Numbered from the stretch's first letter, positions 24,358 to 32,920 are shown. The stretch is 64,000 bases of DNA from Marinococcus halophilus (GCF_002265875.1 NZ_NPFA01000004.1:62001-126000), one strand, 5' to 3'. Numbers and translations: made by a program. Notes: generated by a model not told the origin, from the letters alone.

Positions 24358-24862
24358 CCGTTCCAGCTAAAAAGGCTATGCGATTTCGCAGCTCCGGCGC
24401 CGTCTCTTCTTTAAGAGCCGGAATTTCATGCATGCCGGCTGCGGTGGAGATGGTGACGGTGGAAAGCCCGTAGCGCTTGTAAATCGGCCCCTGAGCTGTG
24501 TCTACATGCTGGATGCGCACCATCGGAATCAGCACGTGCTTAGAGATAATGACGCCGTACTGAAGCTCCACTTCCGTTTCGTATACCTCGTAGCGCCAGC
24601 GCTGCCATTGCCATTTCGGCAGCGCCCAGGCGTACCAAACAGAAATAACAATTAAAAACCCAAGGACTCCGCCGAGAGACCAGCGGAGCCATTCCGGCCA
24701 CCCGAACCAGATGGCGATCACAAGTAAAGCAAGAGGGATGAAAGAAACTACAGCCATTTCAATCATCCCCTTGAAGCGCCAGACCGTCAGCGCGTCTTCA
24801 GATATACGCTGTGACGGAGCCGGCCTCGTTGCATTTTCTTCCTCATAGATGCCGTCATTCAT
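24341..24862 (-). CDS. ydbS: bacterial PH-domain membrane protein, YdbS-like
   Basis: A 173-residue protein with two membrane helices at about residues 33-80 and one bPH_2 domain at 85-160 (Y-E-V-Y-E-T-E-V-E-L-Q-Y-G-V, R-I-Q-H-V-D-T-A-Q-G-P, G-L-S-T-V-T-I-S-T-A-A-G). These features are typical of YdbS, which is always paired with YdbT. Its ATG overlaps the stop of the small upstream gene as ATGA, which indicates translational coupling. Confidence 0.82.
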   Translation of the reverse strand: MNDGIYEEENATRPAPSQRISEDALTVWRFKGMIEMAVVSFIPLALLVIAIWFGWPEWLRWSLGGVLGFLIVISVWYAWALPKWQWQRWRYEVYETEVELQYGVIISKHVLIPMVRIQHVDTAQGPIYKRYGLSTVTISTAAGMHEIPALKEETAPELRNRIAFLAGTDDDDE

Positions 24863-25068
24863 TCCTCATCCTCCACGTAAATAATCGTGACTCCTTCGTC
24901 CTGCAGCACTTTCAGCACTGCGTTGTTCAGCGTTTCATCACGAAGAAGGCCAAGAGAAGCGGCCAGCTCAAGCTCTTTTAAATCACCATTTTCAGCGTCC
25001 TCAATCAGCTCGAGCACTTCCTCCATATTTCGTTCTTCAAGCTGCTGTCGTACTTCTGCTTTTGTCAT
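24859..25068 (-). CDS. small acidic helical protein of unknown function
   Basis: A 69-residue protein with GAAGGAG upstream of the ATG. It is predicted to be almost all helix (residues 1-58) with a C-terminal V-T-I-I-Y-V-E-D-E-E. The ending loosely recalls the sigma-70 region 1.1 pattern (short helices, then G-I-x-I-V plus acidic residues), but I cannot assign it. It lies 24 bases after cvfC and is coupled to ydbS by a 4-base overlap, so the four genes cvfC, this one, ydbS and ydbT form an operon. Confidence 0.65.
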   Translation of the reverse strand: MTKAEVRQQLEERNMEEVLELIEDAENGDLKELELAASLGLLRDETLNNAVLKVLQDEGVTIIYVEDEE

Positions 25069-25092
25069 CGTTCAGGCTCCTTCCCTTCTCTA

Positions 25093-26232
25093 TTACGACC
25101 TGGGTTTTCGCTCCTGTTCCATTTTCTCACTCATCTGCTTCCAGATGGACCCTTTTGCTTCTTTCCCGCCTTCAATTCGTTTTAGTGCGAGCTTAATCTG
25201 CAGATCCACTTCAAATTCCGGGTCCCCGCTGGCTTCTTTTAAAGCCTCTACGGCGGAACTGTCACCTACTTCATATAAAAACATTGCCGCACGCCAGCGC
25301 ACCAGCTTGTTTTTGTCCTTCAGCGCTTCAATCATGTCGGGGATGCCCGCAGGGTCCCCCAGATCAGAATACGTGTCTGCTGCTGTTCTTCGCACGGTGA
25401 CAGACGGATCCTGCATCGCCTTTTGCAGATCCGGAAGTACCTGAGGATCTTCAAGCATGCCTAAATACACGACGGCGAGCCGGCGAATCGCCGGTTTTTC
25501 ATCTGCAAGCCCTTTTTGGATGACCGGAAGATCTTCCATGGAAGGATCCATCTGGTCAAAGGCTGCATAGCGCTGTTTCCAATCCGGCTCCTCCATCATC
25601 TCCATGGTCACTTTTTTAAACTTCGGCTCTGTTTCTTCCGCTTCCGGCGTATTCGCGATTCGCACCAGCCGTTTCAGCCGTTCATCGGGATAAGCAGCAG
25701 CAATCTCTTCTGCCATGTCGCTGCCTATCTGTTCCAGATCCTGGCCGTAACGAACCCCGTAATCCTCCCATTTGCGCTGCATCACGATGTTATCGTCTTC
25801 AAGCTGGGCTTCAAACGCAGCGGTCTGAAAGCGTTCCGGCAGACCCTGGCGTTTTTCTTCCTCGCCAGCCAATAGTTTTATCTGCATCGGGATGTTTTTA
25901 AACATCTGTACCTGTGCCTGTACTTCCCCGAACGCTTCCTGCGGCTCTTCCGGCTCTTCGGCCGGCTGCTCCACCTCTTCGCCGAATGCCTGGCGCACCT
26001 GAGGGAGCAGCTGCTCCCAGTCGGCTTTTGGATGACGCTCGAGGGCCATAAAGTCAGCGACGTGATACACACCTTTAATGCCTTCGATCTCCAGCAGCTG
26101 CTGGATCGGTGCCGGTGCATCTTCTTTATTTTCCGGTTTATAATTGCCTGTCGTTCCAGCAGGCAGCGTTTCGTTAACATTCAGCTTCATCGTATGAGGA
26201 CTCGGTGTTGGCTCAATGGATGTAATATGCAT
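25093..26232 (-). CDS. CvfC/YpgR-like protein with Nfu N-terminal domain and HEAT repeats
   Basis: A 379-residue soluble protein. Residues 1-90 form a scaffold Nfu/NifU N-terminal domain (I-E-P-T-P-S-P-H-T-M-K-L-N-V, then G-I-K-G-V-Y-H-V-A-D-F). A mixed region follows, then HEAT-like helical repeats at about 225-365 (repeated A-V-x-x-L-G-x-L-x-D-P and R-R-x-A-A-D-x-x-S-D-L-G-D-P units). This matches the B. subtilis YpgR/S. aureus conserved virulence factor C family, of unknown biochemical role. The ATG at 26232 with AAAGGAGAG is chosen over an upstream extension. Confidence 0.82.
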   Translation of the reverse strand: MHITSIEPTPSPHTMKLNVNETLPAGTTGNYKPENKEDAPAPIQQLLEIEGIKGVYHVADFMALERHPKADWEQLLPQVRQAFGEEVEQPAEEPEEPQEAFGEVQAQVQMFKNIPMQIKLLAGEEEKRQGLPERFQTAAFEAQLEDDNIVMQRKWEDYGVRYGQDLEQIGSDMAEEIAAAYPDERLKRLVRIANTPEAEETEPKFKKVTMEMMEEPDWKQRYAAFDQMDPSMEDLPVIQKGLADEKPAIRRLAVVYLGMLEDPQVLPDLQKAMQDPSVTVRRTAADTYSDLGDPAGIPDMIEALKDKNKLVRWRAAMFLYEVGDSSAVEALKEASGDPEFEVDLQIKLALKRIEGGKEAKGSIWKQMSEKMEQERKPRS

Positions 26233-26397
26233 GATTAATCTCTCTCCTTTAAAATAACGTCCCGATTTGCACGTCTGATTATAGCACAGGAGAAGCCTCT
26301 CCTGCCAACCGGCTTGTGCATTTGCATTCCAAACCAGCCCGCTGTTCTGATACACTATAATAAGATTGTTTTAAAAGCTCATGAGGAGGTTATTACG

Positions 26398-27123
26398 TTG
26401 CAAATTGCACTTCTTTCCGACGTCCATGGCAATGCACGAGCGTTAAAAGCTGTATTAAACGACCTGCATGCCTTATCGGTAGACCATATGTATATGCTTG
26501 GCGATCTTGCTTTTCGCGGACCGGAGCCAAAAAATTCTATTGAAACCGTTCAGTCCCTGCCTGCAAAAGTACTGAAGGGAAATGCAGACGAATGGATTGT
26601 CCGCGGCGTGCGCGAGGGGGAGGTGCCTGAAGCTAAGCGCTCTATTATGAATCAGGAGAGAGAGTGGGCACTCGAGCGACTTTCCAGCAATGACATTAAA
26701 TACTTAGAAGAACTTCCTGAGTCATTTCTCGATGACTATGAAGGCTTCCGCTTGTTCGCCTTCCATGCGGTGCCGGGCAGCCTGTTCCCTCCAGTGCCTG
26801 TCGACAGTGATGCTTCTGTTTTTGAAGAATCATTTTTCCAGAAGCAGGAGGCAGACATTTATGTATACGGCCATGTGCACACTCCATCCATTCGAAAAAT
26901 AGGAGCGAGATGGGTGATCAATACAGGGAGCATCGGCCTGCCCTTTGACGGGGACCCAACACCGTCCTACGTTCTTTTGACTATCGAAGACGGAGAAATC
27001 ATCCCGGAAATCCGCCGGGTGCCTTATGATACTGATGAAGTTTTAGCACAGTTTGATGCTAACGATTATCCAAACAGCGACCAGGTAAAACGCATTATTT
27101 CTTCTGGACGCCCGCCAAAATGA
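26398..27123 (+). CDS. metallophosphoesterase, YfcE/MJ0936-like
   Basis: A 241-residue calcineurin-like phosphoesterase. Metal-binding motifs are D-V-H-G-N near residue 8, G-D-x-x-x-R-G near 35 and G-N-A-D-E near 62, with H-A-V-P-G and G-H-V-H-T further on. Family members hydrolyse phosphodiesters or phosphomonoesters; the substrate is not known. The start is the TTG at 26398 because AGGAGG lies 8 bases upstream and the protein then begins L-Q-I-A-L-L-S-D-V-H-G; the ATG at 26314 would add 28 residues without homology. It is divergent from cvfC. Confidence 0.82.
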   Translation: MQIALLSDVHGNARALKAVLNDLHALSVDHMYMLGDLAFRGPEPKNSIETVQSLPAKVLKGNADEWIVRGVREGEVPEAKRSIMNQEREWALERLSSNDIKYLEELPESFLDDYEGFRLFAFHAVPGSLFPPVPVDSDASVFEESFFQKQEADIYVYGHVHTPSIRKIGARWVINTGSIGLPFDGDPTPSYVLLTIEDGEIIPEIRRVPYDTDEVLAQFDANDYPNSDQVKRIISSGRPPK

Positions 27124-27141
27124 AGCTTATCCAATATATGC

Positions 27142-27171
27142 AAAAAGCCCGCCGTCCGCAGCGGGCTTTTT
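27142..27171. terminator. bidirectional terminator after phosphoesterase gene
   Basis: AAAAAGCCCGC (27142-27152), an 8-base loop and GCGGGCTTTTT (27161-27171). It also covers the stop of the thioredoxin-fold gene on the other strand. Confidence 0.9.
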
Positions 27172-27595
27172 ATATGCTGTTTACCTTCTGCAGGCTTTGC
27201 ATAATATCAATAAATGATGCTTTATCTCCGTATTGGGCAACAATGTCGCCTTGTTCATCAATAATAAACGTACTCGGCACACCTTCGCATTTATAGCGTC
27301 TGTACGTATCCACGCCTTCGTCCTGAAGTACCGGGAAACGATAATTGTTGTTTTCCACATACATTTCAGGATCTTCTTCCCGCCGTTCACGGCCGGTTAC
27401 GTTAATTGTAACAAACTGCAGCGGACTGTCTACGTTCATTTGTTCATAAAACCGGTTTTTCTGCACCAGATCCGCGGAAGAATCCGGGCACCAGGATGCC
27501 CAGAACGTTAACAGTACCGGCTTTCCTTTCAGCTGTTCCAGCGACCATTCAACGCCGCTCGACATTTCTTTGAGTTGAAACTGAGGGGCCTGCAT
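27170..27595 (-). CDS. TlpA/ResA-like thioredoxin-fold protein with one active-site cysteine
   Basis: A 141-residue redoxin-type protein: A-P-x-F-x-L at the N-terminus, then F-W-A-S-W-C-P-D-S at about residues 31-39 and the cis-Pro segment G-V-P-S-T-F near 110. The usual C-x-x-C of TlpA/ResA is C-P-D-S here, so the second Cys is missing. No signal peptide or anchor is visible, so it should be cytoplasmic. It overlaps the upstream thioredoxin gene by 47 bases in another frame. A one-Cys reductase or bacillithiol-linked protein is possible. Confidence 0.75.
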   Translation of the reverse strand: MQAPQFQLKEMSSGVEWSLEQLKGKPVLLTFWASWCPDSSADLVQKNRFYEQMNVDSPLQFVTINVTGRERREEDPEMYVENNNYRFPVLQDEGVDTYRRYKCEGVPSTFIIDEQGDIVAQYGDKASFIDIMQSLQKVNSI

Positions 27596-27938
27596 GCGAA
27601 TCCTCCTTTGATTCTGTCAAATCTTTTTTCAAGTATGAATGCAGCTGCTCGAGCAAATATGCGCCCGACTGCATTTTGTACAACCGCTGCTTTTCTTCTC
27701 CACTAGCAAAAACCATTAAGCACGGCACGCTCTGGATCTCGAGCTGCCTGGCCCGCTCAGGAGCGGTGTTAATATCTACTTCCAGAAAAGAAGCACCGGC
27801 ATACAGTTTTTCTATCGGTGCAAGCATCCGTTTTGCCAGCTGGCACGTGCCGCACGTCGGGGAGGTAAACAGGACCACCTGGCGTCCCTCCCGCGCTTTT
27901 AGCATCTGCTCAAGCTGTTCGCTCGTTTTTCGTTCCAA
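27549..27938 (-). CDS. thioredoxin-like protein with CGTC motif
   Basis: A 129-residue thioredoxin-fold protein. The active site is S-P-T-C-G-T-C at about residues 27-33, and the cis-Pro is in S-V-P-C near 73, with an extra Cys right after. It resembles the YtpP/YusE group of small Bacillus thioredoxins. The start is TTG (27936-27938) with GGGGAGG 5 bases upstream. It overlaps the following TlpA-like gene by 47 bases, so the two are cotranscribed and may work as a pair. Confidence 0.78.
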   Translation of the reverse strand: MERKTSEQLEQMLKAREGRQVVLFTSPTCGTCQLAKRMLAPIEKLYAGASFLEVDINTAPERARQLEIQSVPCLMVFASGEEKQRLYKMQSGAYLLEQLHSYLKKDLTESKEDSHAGPSVSTQRNVERR

Positions 27939-28017
27939 TTAGTCCTCCCCGCTTTATCTCCCAGACCTTTACCAGCTGGCTTCTTATAAAATGCCCGGCT
28001 GGCGCGGCCTGGTCTTT

Positions 28018-28542
28018 TTACTGCGCACGAAAAGCTTCGACAAGCGCCTGATTGTAAGCTGGAATATCCGGCGGGCGCTGGCTTGAAACGATATGGCCGT
28101 CTACGACTACCGGGTCGTCTGACCATACTGCGCCTGCGTTGGTCATGTCGTCCTTGATGCCTGGCGTGCTTGTTACATGAACACCCTTCAGAATCCCTGC
28201 TGAAGCAAGTACCCACCCGGCATGGCAAATTTCACCAATGATTTTTTTATGGTCATTCATATACCGTACAATCGAGAGCACTTCACTGTAGCGGCGGAGT
28301 TTATCCGGTGCCCATCCTCCGGGCACCAGCACACCGTCATAGTCTGCCGGGTCCACGTCGGCGAGCGCTGCTTCAGCTGCCGCCGGCACGCCGTGTTTTC
28401 CCGTGTACGTTTTGCCGTTTTCTTTTCCGGTAAGGAGCACCTCAGCGCCTTCTTCACGCAGCCGCATGACCGGCACCCACAATTCTAAATCTTCAAAGTC
28501 GTCTTCTACAAATGCAATAATTCTTTTGCCCTGCAGTGTCAT
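28018..28542 (-). CDS. PfpI/DJ-1 family protein
   Basis: A 174-residue class I glutamine amidotransferase-like protein of the PfpI (YraA/YfkM) type. The nucleophile elbow is G-E-I-C-H-A-G-W at about residues 100-107, and an acidic residue follows F-V-E-D-D-F-E near 14. Members act as glyoxalases or deglycases or as general stress proteins; protease activity has been reported only for some. A methylglyoxal synthase gene (mgsA) lies elsewhere in this window, but no direct link is visible. GGAGGAAT lies upstream of the ATG. Confidence 0.85.
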   Translation of the reverse strand: MTLQGKRIIAFVEDDFEDLELWVPVMRLREEGAEVLLTGKENGKTYTGKHGVPAAAEAALADVDPADYDGVLVPGGWAPDKLRRYSEVLSIVRYMNDHKKIIGEICHAGWVLASAGILKGVHVTSTPGIKDDMTNAGAVWSDDPVVVDGHIVSSQRPPDIPAYNQALVEAFRAQ

Positions 28543-28573
28543 GATGATTCCTCCTTTATCGTGCTTTTAACAG

Positions 28574-29320
28574 CTAGTCCGCAGGCTGCAAAGTTACCCG
28601 GCGGCTGTCCGGCTTCACATCCCACAAATCCTTGGGCGCCTGAAGCGGCTGTTTTACGCAGCGCCGTTTTACCTCAACGGTAAAAGGTTCCGTAAACGGA
28701 AACGGCTGCAAAACTACCGTCTCTTCATCTTTCCAATGGGCCTGGATCGTTTCATGATTGAGCGAGTCGAACGTCTGGCGGAAGCCGTCCCGAAACCAGG
28801 GAACCTCCTGTTCTTTGGAAGCCCCCGGCGTATTCATGCATATATAAAGAGATAAGTCGTCAAAAAACTGAAGCAGATGAAAATGCTCAGCTGCCATCAG
28901 AAAATTCCACTGCCAGCCGACAATCAGCCGCTGCTGGCGGGCAATTTCTTCCTGCATAAAAGCGATTTCCTCCGGCACCTCGGATTCTTTAAAAAACGAG
29001 CCGTAATGGCTGCTGAGCAGGTAAGCCTGGTACGGATCTTCCTCTTCAAGAGCATTAATAGTATTTCGGTAGGCGCCAAGCTTCGGCGGCACCGGGTAAT
29101 GCACAAACGATACCGGCCACCCGTTTTCATCAAGCATCGGTTCTTCATCCAGTGTTTTCCAGGCATCGTCGTGCCTGGAGGTGGCTTGAAGCGCTGAAGG
29201 CCAGGATGGCTGCTGTTTGAATGTTTCATGGTGCCAGTATTTCATGCACTCTCCTGAAAGAGCCGCGTGCTCCTGCTGCATCATAACCTCTACCCAGCCG
29301 TTCCGATTCTCGCTGATCAT
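28574..29320 (-). CDS. DUF3891 family protein
   Basis: A 248-residue protein that fits DUF3891: it begins with N-G-W-V-E-V-M-M-Q-Q-E-H-A-A-L-S-G and has Y-Q-A-Y-L-L-S-S-H-Y-G at about 97-107, conserved His residues (H33, H105) and W-Q-W-N-F-L near 141. Several conserved His/Glu residues suggest an HD-like metal site, but no activity is known. It starts at an ATG with AAAGGAGCGG, 33 bases after the ilvA stop side; the two may be cotranscribed. Confidence 0.78.
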   Translation of the reverse strand: MISENRNGWVEVMMQQEHAALSGECMKYWHHETFKQQPSWPSALQATSRHDDAWKTLDEEPMLDENGWPVSFVHYPVPPKLGAYRNTINALEEEDPYQAYLLSSHYGSFFKESEVPEEIAFMQEEIARQQRLIVGWQWNFLMAAEHFHLLQFFDDLSLYICMNTPGASKEQEVPWFRDGFRQTFDSLNHETIQAHWKDEETVVLQPFPFTEPFTVEVKRRCVKQPLQAPKDLWDVKPDSRRVTLQPAD

Positions 29321-29353
29321 TGTATCCGCTCCTTTTCTGCCCTTGTACCGTTT

Positions 29354-30601
29354 TTAGATTAGGAAATTAAACAGCGTTTCTTCTTTATTGATTTCCGTAT
29401 ATTTGATGCCGCGGTCTTTCATCCTTGTCAGCAGCTTGTCGTAGTCCGAAGGGTAAGTCACTTCAATACCGACAAGCGCCGGCCCGTTGGACTTGTTGTT
29501 TTTCTTGTTGTATTCAAAGCGGGTAATATCATCATCCGGCCCAAGCACGTCGTGTAAAAATTCCCGTAAAGCGCCCGCACGCTGCGGAAAATTCACAATA
29601 AAGTAGTGCTGCAGTCCTTCATAGATCAATGATTTCTCCCTCATTTCTTCCATGCGGCCGATATCATTGTTCCCTCCGCTGACAATACAAACGACCGTTT
29701 TTCCTTTGATTTCTTCTTTATGGAAATCAAGAGCTGCAATCGACAGGGCGCCTGCCGGTTCAGCCACCACCGCATTTTCATTGTACAGTTCCAGAATAGT
29801 GGTGCATATTTTGCCTTCAGGCACGAGCGTAATGCTGTTAAGAAGATCCTTACATACATCATATGTCAGTTCTCCCACCCTCTTTACTGCAGCTCCGTCT
29901 ACAAATTTGTCGATATAGTCGAGGGAAACGACGCCCTGATTTTCAATGGAGGCCTTCATTCCAGGTGCACCGGCCGGCTCACAGCCGATGATCTTCGTGG
30001 AAGGAGAAATGGAGTTAACATATGTGCCGACCCCGGACACAAGCCCTCCACCGCCGATACAGGAAAATAAATAATCGATCGGCTCTTCAATATCATTCAT
30101 AATTTCCATCCCGACCGTGCCCTGTCCGGCGATCACTTTTTCATTGTTGAACGGGTGCACAAATTCCATGTCGTGCGCTTCCCCGTAAGCATTCGCTTCA
30201 TAATAAGCGTCGTCAAACGTGTCTCCTGTAAGTACTACTTCCACATACTCCTTCCCAAATAACTTCACCTGGGAAATTTTCTGGCGCGGAGTCGTATTAG
30301 GCATGAAAATATGGCCCTTTACCTTCAGTGCCTGGCAGGAATACGCCACCCCCTGGGCGTGGTTACCAGCGCTTGCGCACACGACGCCATTTTCAAGCTT
30401 ATCCTTGGGAAGGCTGCTCATCATATAGTACGCTCCGCGAATTTTAAATGAGCGCACCACCTGAAGATCCTCCCGTTTTAAATAAATATTGGCCCCGTAA
30501 CGTTCAGAAAGCACCTGGTTTTTCTGCAATGGGGTATGCGTTACCACGTCTTTCAGCGTTTGATTTGCAATGATAATGTCTTCAATGTGTATATTCCCCA
30601 T
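29354..30601 (-). CDS. ilvA: threonine dehydratase (biosynthetic)
   Basis: A 415-residue IlvA. The PLP lysine is K53 (V-V-R-S-F-K-I-R-G), and the glycine-rich phosphate loop is S-C-I-G-G-G-G near 190. One ACT-like regulatory domain lies at about 330-415 (Y-F-I-V-N-F-P-Q-R-A-G-A-L). It deaminates threonine to 2-oxobutyrate for isoleucine synthesis. Similarity to B. subtilis IlvA begins with the short N-terminus M-G-N-I-H-I-E-D, so the ATG at 30601 (AAAGGAAC upstream) is chosen. The frame stays open a further 41 codons upstream, but that stretch is the leader RNA. No other ilv gene is nearby. Confidence 0.92.
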   Translation of the reverse strand: MGNIHIEDIIIANQTLKDVVTHTPLQKNQVLSERYGANIYLKREDLQVVRSFKIRGAYYMMSSLPKDKLENGVVCASAGNHAQGVAYSCQALKVKGHIFMPNTTPRQKISQVKLFGKEYVEVVLTGDTFDDAYYEANAYGEAHDMEFVHPFNNEKVIAGQGTVGMEIMNDIEEPIDYLFSCIGGGGLVSGVGTYVNSISPSTKIIGCEPAGAPGMKASIENQGVVSLDYIDKFVDGAAVKRVGELTYDVCKDLLNSITLVPEGKICTTILELYNENAVVAEPAGALSIAALDFHKEEIKGKTVVCIVSGGNNDIGRMEEMREKSLIYEGLQHYFIVNFPQRAGALREFLHDVLGPDDDITRFEYNKKNNKSNGPALVGIEVTYPSDYDKLLTRMKDRGIKYTEINKEETLFNFLI

Positions 30602-30682
30602 ACAAGCAACGTTCCTTTCTACTAAGCGCGCCTTCACTTTAGGTGTGAATGCCCGGTTAACATGATTATTGTAAATGCTCGA

Positions 30683-30763
30683 AAGCGGCAGAGATCTTCT
30701 CCGCCGCTTGTTGCTCTCGTTCAAACCCTTACTATTATAACATGAATATGCACACTGAAAAGC
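30683..30763 (-). promoter_or_regulatory. ilvA promoter and leader hairpin
   Basis: On the minus strand a TATAAT (30734-30739) is preceded about 16-17 bases upstream by a weak TTTTCA-like -35. The leader of about 125 nt holds an 11-bp hairpin (30683-30693 with 30699-30709, one G-U pair). There is no T run behind the stem and no T-box signature (AGGGTGG), so a regulatory role is only possible. Confidence 0.5.
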
Positions 30764-30834
30764 CGTGCGTTTTCAGGCTTTGCCTGCAGGGTACATAAAT
30801 GATAATTCCGGCATTTCTTTATCCGTCCCGATCT

Positions 30835-30844
30835 TTGGTATAAT
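30835..30844 (+). promoter_or_regulatory. extended -10 promoter for phasin-ubiB pair
   Basis: TTGGTATAAT at 30835-30844 is a perfect TATAAT with the extended TGn element. The gene starts 43 bases later. The -35 (TCTTTA) is weak, as often with extended -10 promoters. Confidence 0.65.
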
Positions 30845-30886
30845 GTATTTAGTGCAATTCTTTCAAATCATAAAGGGGGATTTTTC

Positions 30887-31195
30887 ATGAACGATATGCT
30901 GAAAAAAGGATTTTTTCTCGGACTCGGAGCGGCCTCATATGGACGGGAAAAAGTCCAGACATACCTTGATGATCTGGTGACCAAGGGAAAGATTACCCCG
31001 AGGGAAGCAGACGAATGGAAAGAAGAAATGATTCAACGAGGATCGGTGCAGAGCGATTCCTGGAACAGCCAGGCGAAAAACTCCTTCGAAAACCGGGTGG
31101 AAAGCATGGGCATCGCAACAAAACGGGATATTGAGCGGCTTGAGCTAAAGCTCGATGCCATTGAAAGGGCGATGAACAATTCTGACCGCGAATAA
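30887..31195 (+). CDS. phasin-like small helical protein
   Basis: A 102-residue protein of the type often named polyhydroxyalkanoate synthesis regulator phasin: M-L-K-K-G-F-F-L-G-L-G-A at the N-terminus, a basic-acidic helix (G-K-I-T-P-R-E-A-D-E) at about 34-50 and a C-terminal coiled coil ending R-L-E-L-K-L-D-A-I-E. No PHA genes are in the window. AAAGGGGGA precedes the ATG. It lies 32 bases before the ABC1 kinase-like gene and is probably cotranscribed; this pair occurs in other Bacillaceae, so a role in lipid or quinone metabolism with the kinase is possible. Confidence 0.72.
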   Translation: MNDMLKKGFFLGLGAASYGREKVQTYLDDLVTKGKITPREADEWKEEMIQRGSVQSDSWNSQAKNSFENRVESMGIATKRDIERLELKLDAIERAMNNSDRE

Positions 31196-31227
31196 CCGCA
31201 AATTTTAATTAAAGGAAGGAACGCTTC

Positions 31228-32904
31228 ATGGCCATAACAAAAAGTATCCGGCACGCAAATCGATACAGAAAAATTGCTACCACTCTTGCGAAACACGGCT
31301 TCGGATATATTTTGCAGGAAGTGGGACTTTTTCATATTCTTTCTCTTCCTAAGCGGATCATGTCGGATCCCAACGACTGGAATACCCAGTCTATCGGGGT
31401 CCGCCTCCGGCTTGTTGTGGAAGAGCTTGGCCCAGCATTCATCAAACTCGGCCAGCTTGTAAGTACCCGAAGGGACATTTTTCCTCCGTCCATTGTCGAT
31501 GAACTTGCAAAGCTTCAGGATCATGTGCCGCCGTTTCCGTATGAAACAGCCAAATCGGTAATCGAGCATGACCTTCATGAACCTCTTGGCAACATTTATT
31601 CCTATTTTGATGAAATTCCTATAGCCGCTGCATCAATTGGCCAGGTACATAAAGCAGTACTTCATGACGGACGGGATGTTGTTGTAAAAATCAGCCGCCC
31701 GCATATTAAAGAGATTATCGAACAGGATATCGATATTCTGCGGGATCTGGCCCGTCTCCTCACTCAACGATTCCAATGGGCCCAGTTTTATCAGCTTCAG
31801 GATGTTGTAGAGGAATATGTTGCTGCCATACGGGACGAATTTGACTATTTTACCGAAGCACGCAATGTAGAAAAAATGGCACGGGCCCTTCAGCACTTTG
31901 ATTCTGTTCAGGTTCCTGAAGTTTATGAAACCTGGTCATCACGCCGCGTGCTGACTATTGAATATATCGAGGGGTATAAACTCTCCGAGCTTAGATACGC
32001 TACTGTTGAATTTGATAAAAAGAAGCTCGCTCACCATCTGGTGGACTCTTTTTTACACCAGGTGCTGCGTACCGGTTTTTTTCATAGCGACCCCCATCCC
32101 GGGAACCTGCTTTTTAAAAAGGGAAACATTGTTGCCTACATTGATTTCGGGCAGGTCGGCCGCTTAAGCAAAAGCATGCGCAGACAGTTCATTAACTATG
32201 TTATTGCCATGACGAGGCAGAACACCCGGGATGTAGCGGCTGCGATCTATGAAATGGCCGACTTTCCGGAAGATATGGATACAGAAATTTTTGAAGAGGA
32301 CGTAGAATACCTTTTATCCAAATATTACGAAACACCTTTTAAAGAGATTGAAATCGGCGCAGCCATCAACGATGTATTTTCCACCTCACACCGATATGGT
32401 ATCAGCATCCACAAAGAATTTACGATGCTTGCCAAAGCCATTATTACGATTGAATCCATTGCTACTGAGCTCGACCCGGACTTAAGCATTGTGGAAATTG
32501 CCGAGCCTTACGGCAGGATGCTTGTAAAAGAACGGCTGAACCCGCAGGACCGGATCGAGGATGTATTTCGCGAAGGCAAAGCACAGTTTGGCTATATCCG
32601 CGAGCTACCGAAGGAAATTCGTTCTGCATTGAAAAAAATTAATGATGATGAACTCGGCGTCGATGTGCGCATGCCCCGCATAAATATTTTAATGAACAAG
32701 CTTGATCGGATCGGCAACCGCCTAAGCTTCAGCGTCATCTTACTTGCGTTTAGCATCGTGATGGTCGGCTTGATCGTCGGCTCTACGTTCGGGGATAACA
32801 ATTCAATCCTCGTTCAGCTCCCAGTCATCGAAATCAGCTTTATTGTCGCGTTCTTTTTGTTTGTCTGGCTGCTGTACGCAATTTTCCGATCGGGGCGTTT
32901 TTGA
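31228..32904 (+). CDS. ABC1/UbiB (AarF) atypical kinase-like protein
   Basis: A 558-residue UbiB-family protein. The family KxGQ motif is F-I-K-L-G-Q-L at about residues 72-78, the Ala-rich nucleotide loop is A-A-A-S-I-G-Q-V near 131, and the catalytic/metal motifs are S-D-P-H-P-G-N near 287 and D-F-G-Q-V-G near 307. Two membrane helices close the protein (about 495-555). In other bacteria UbiB helps quinone synthesis by an ATPase activity; Bacillus uses menaquinone, so the role is less clear. It ends at a GC-rich terminator. Confidence 0.9.
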   Translation: MAITKSIRHANRYRKIATTLAKHGFGYILQEVGLFHILSLPKRIMSDPNDWNTQSIGVRLRLVVEELGPAFIKLGQLVSTRRDIFPPSIVDELAKLQDHVPPFPYETAKSVIEHDLHEPLGNIYSYFDEIPIAAASIGQVHKAVLHDGRDVVVKISRPHIKEIIEQDIDILRDLARLLTQRFQWAQFYQLQDVVEEYVAAIRDEFDYFTEARNVEKMARALQHFDSVQVPEVYETWSSRRVLTIEYIEGYKLSELRYATVEFDKKKLAHHLVDSFLHQVLRTGFFHSDPHPGNLLFKKGNIVAYIDFGQVGRLSKSMRRQFINYVIAMTRQNTRDVAAAIYEMADFPEDMDTEIFEEDVEYLLSKYYETPFKEIEIGAAINDVFSTSHRYGISIHKEFTMLAKAIITIESIATELDPDLSIVEIAEPYGRMLVKERLNPQDRIEDVFREGKAQFGYIRELPKEIRSALKKINDDELGVDVRMPRINILMNKLDRIGNRLSFSVILLAFSIVMVGLIVGSTFGDNNSILVQLPVIEISFIVAFFLFVWLLYAIFRSGRF

Positions 32905-32920
32905 TGCATTTATATAAAGC

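Noticed and set aside
30602-30724. N-terminal extension of IlvA by 41 residues or a T-box riboswitch
   Set aside because: No ribosome binding site at a proper distance for the upstream start, no homology in the extension, and no T-box AGGGTGG motif.
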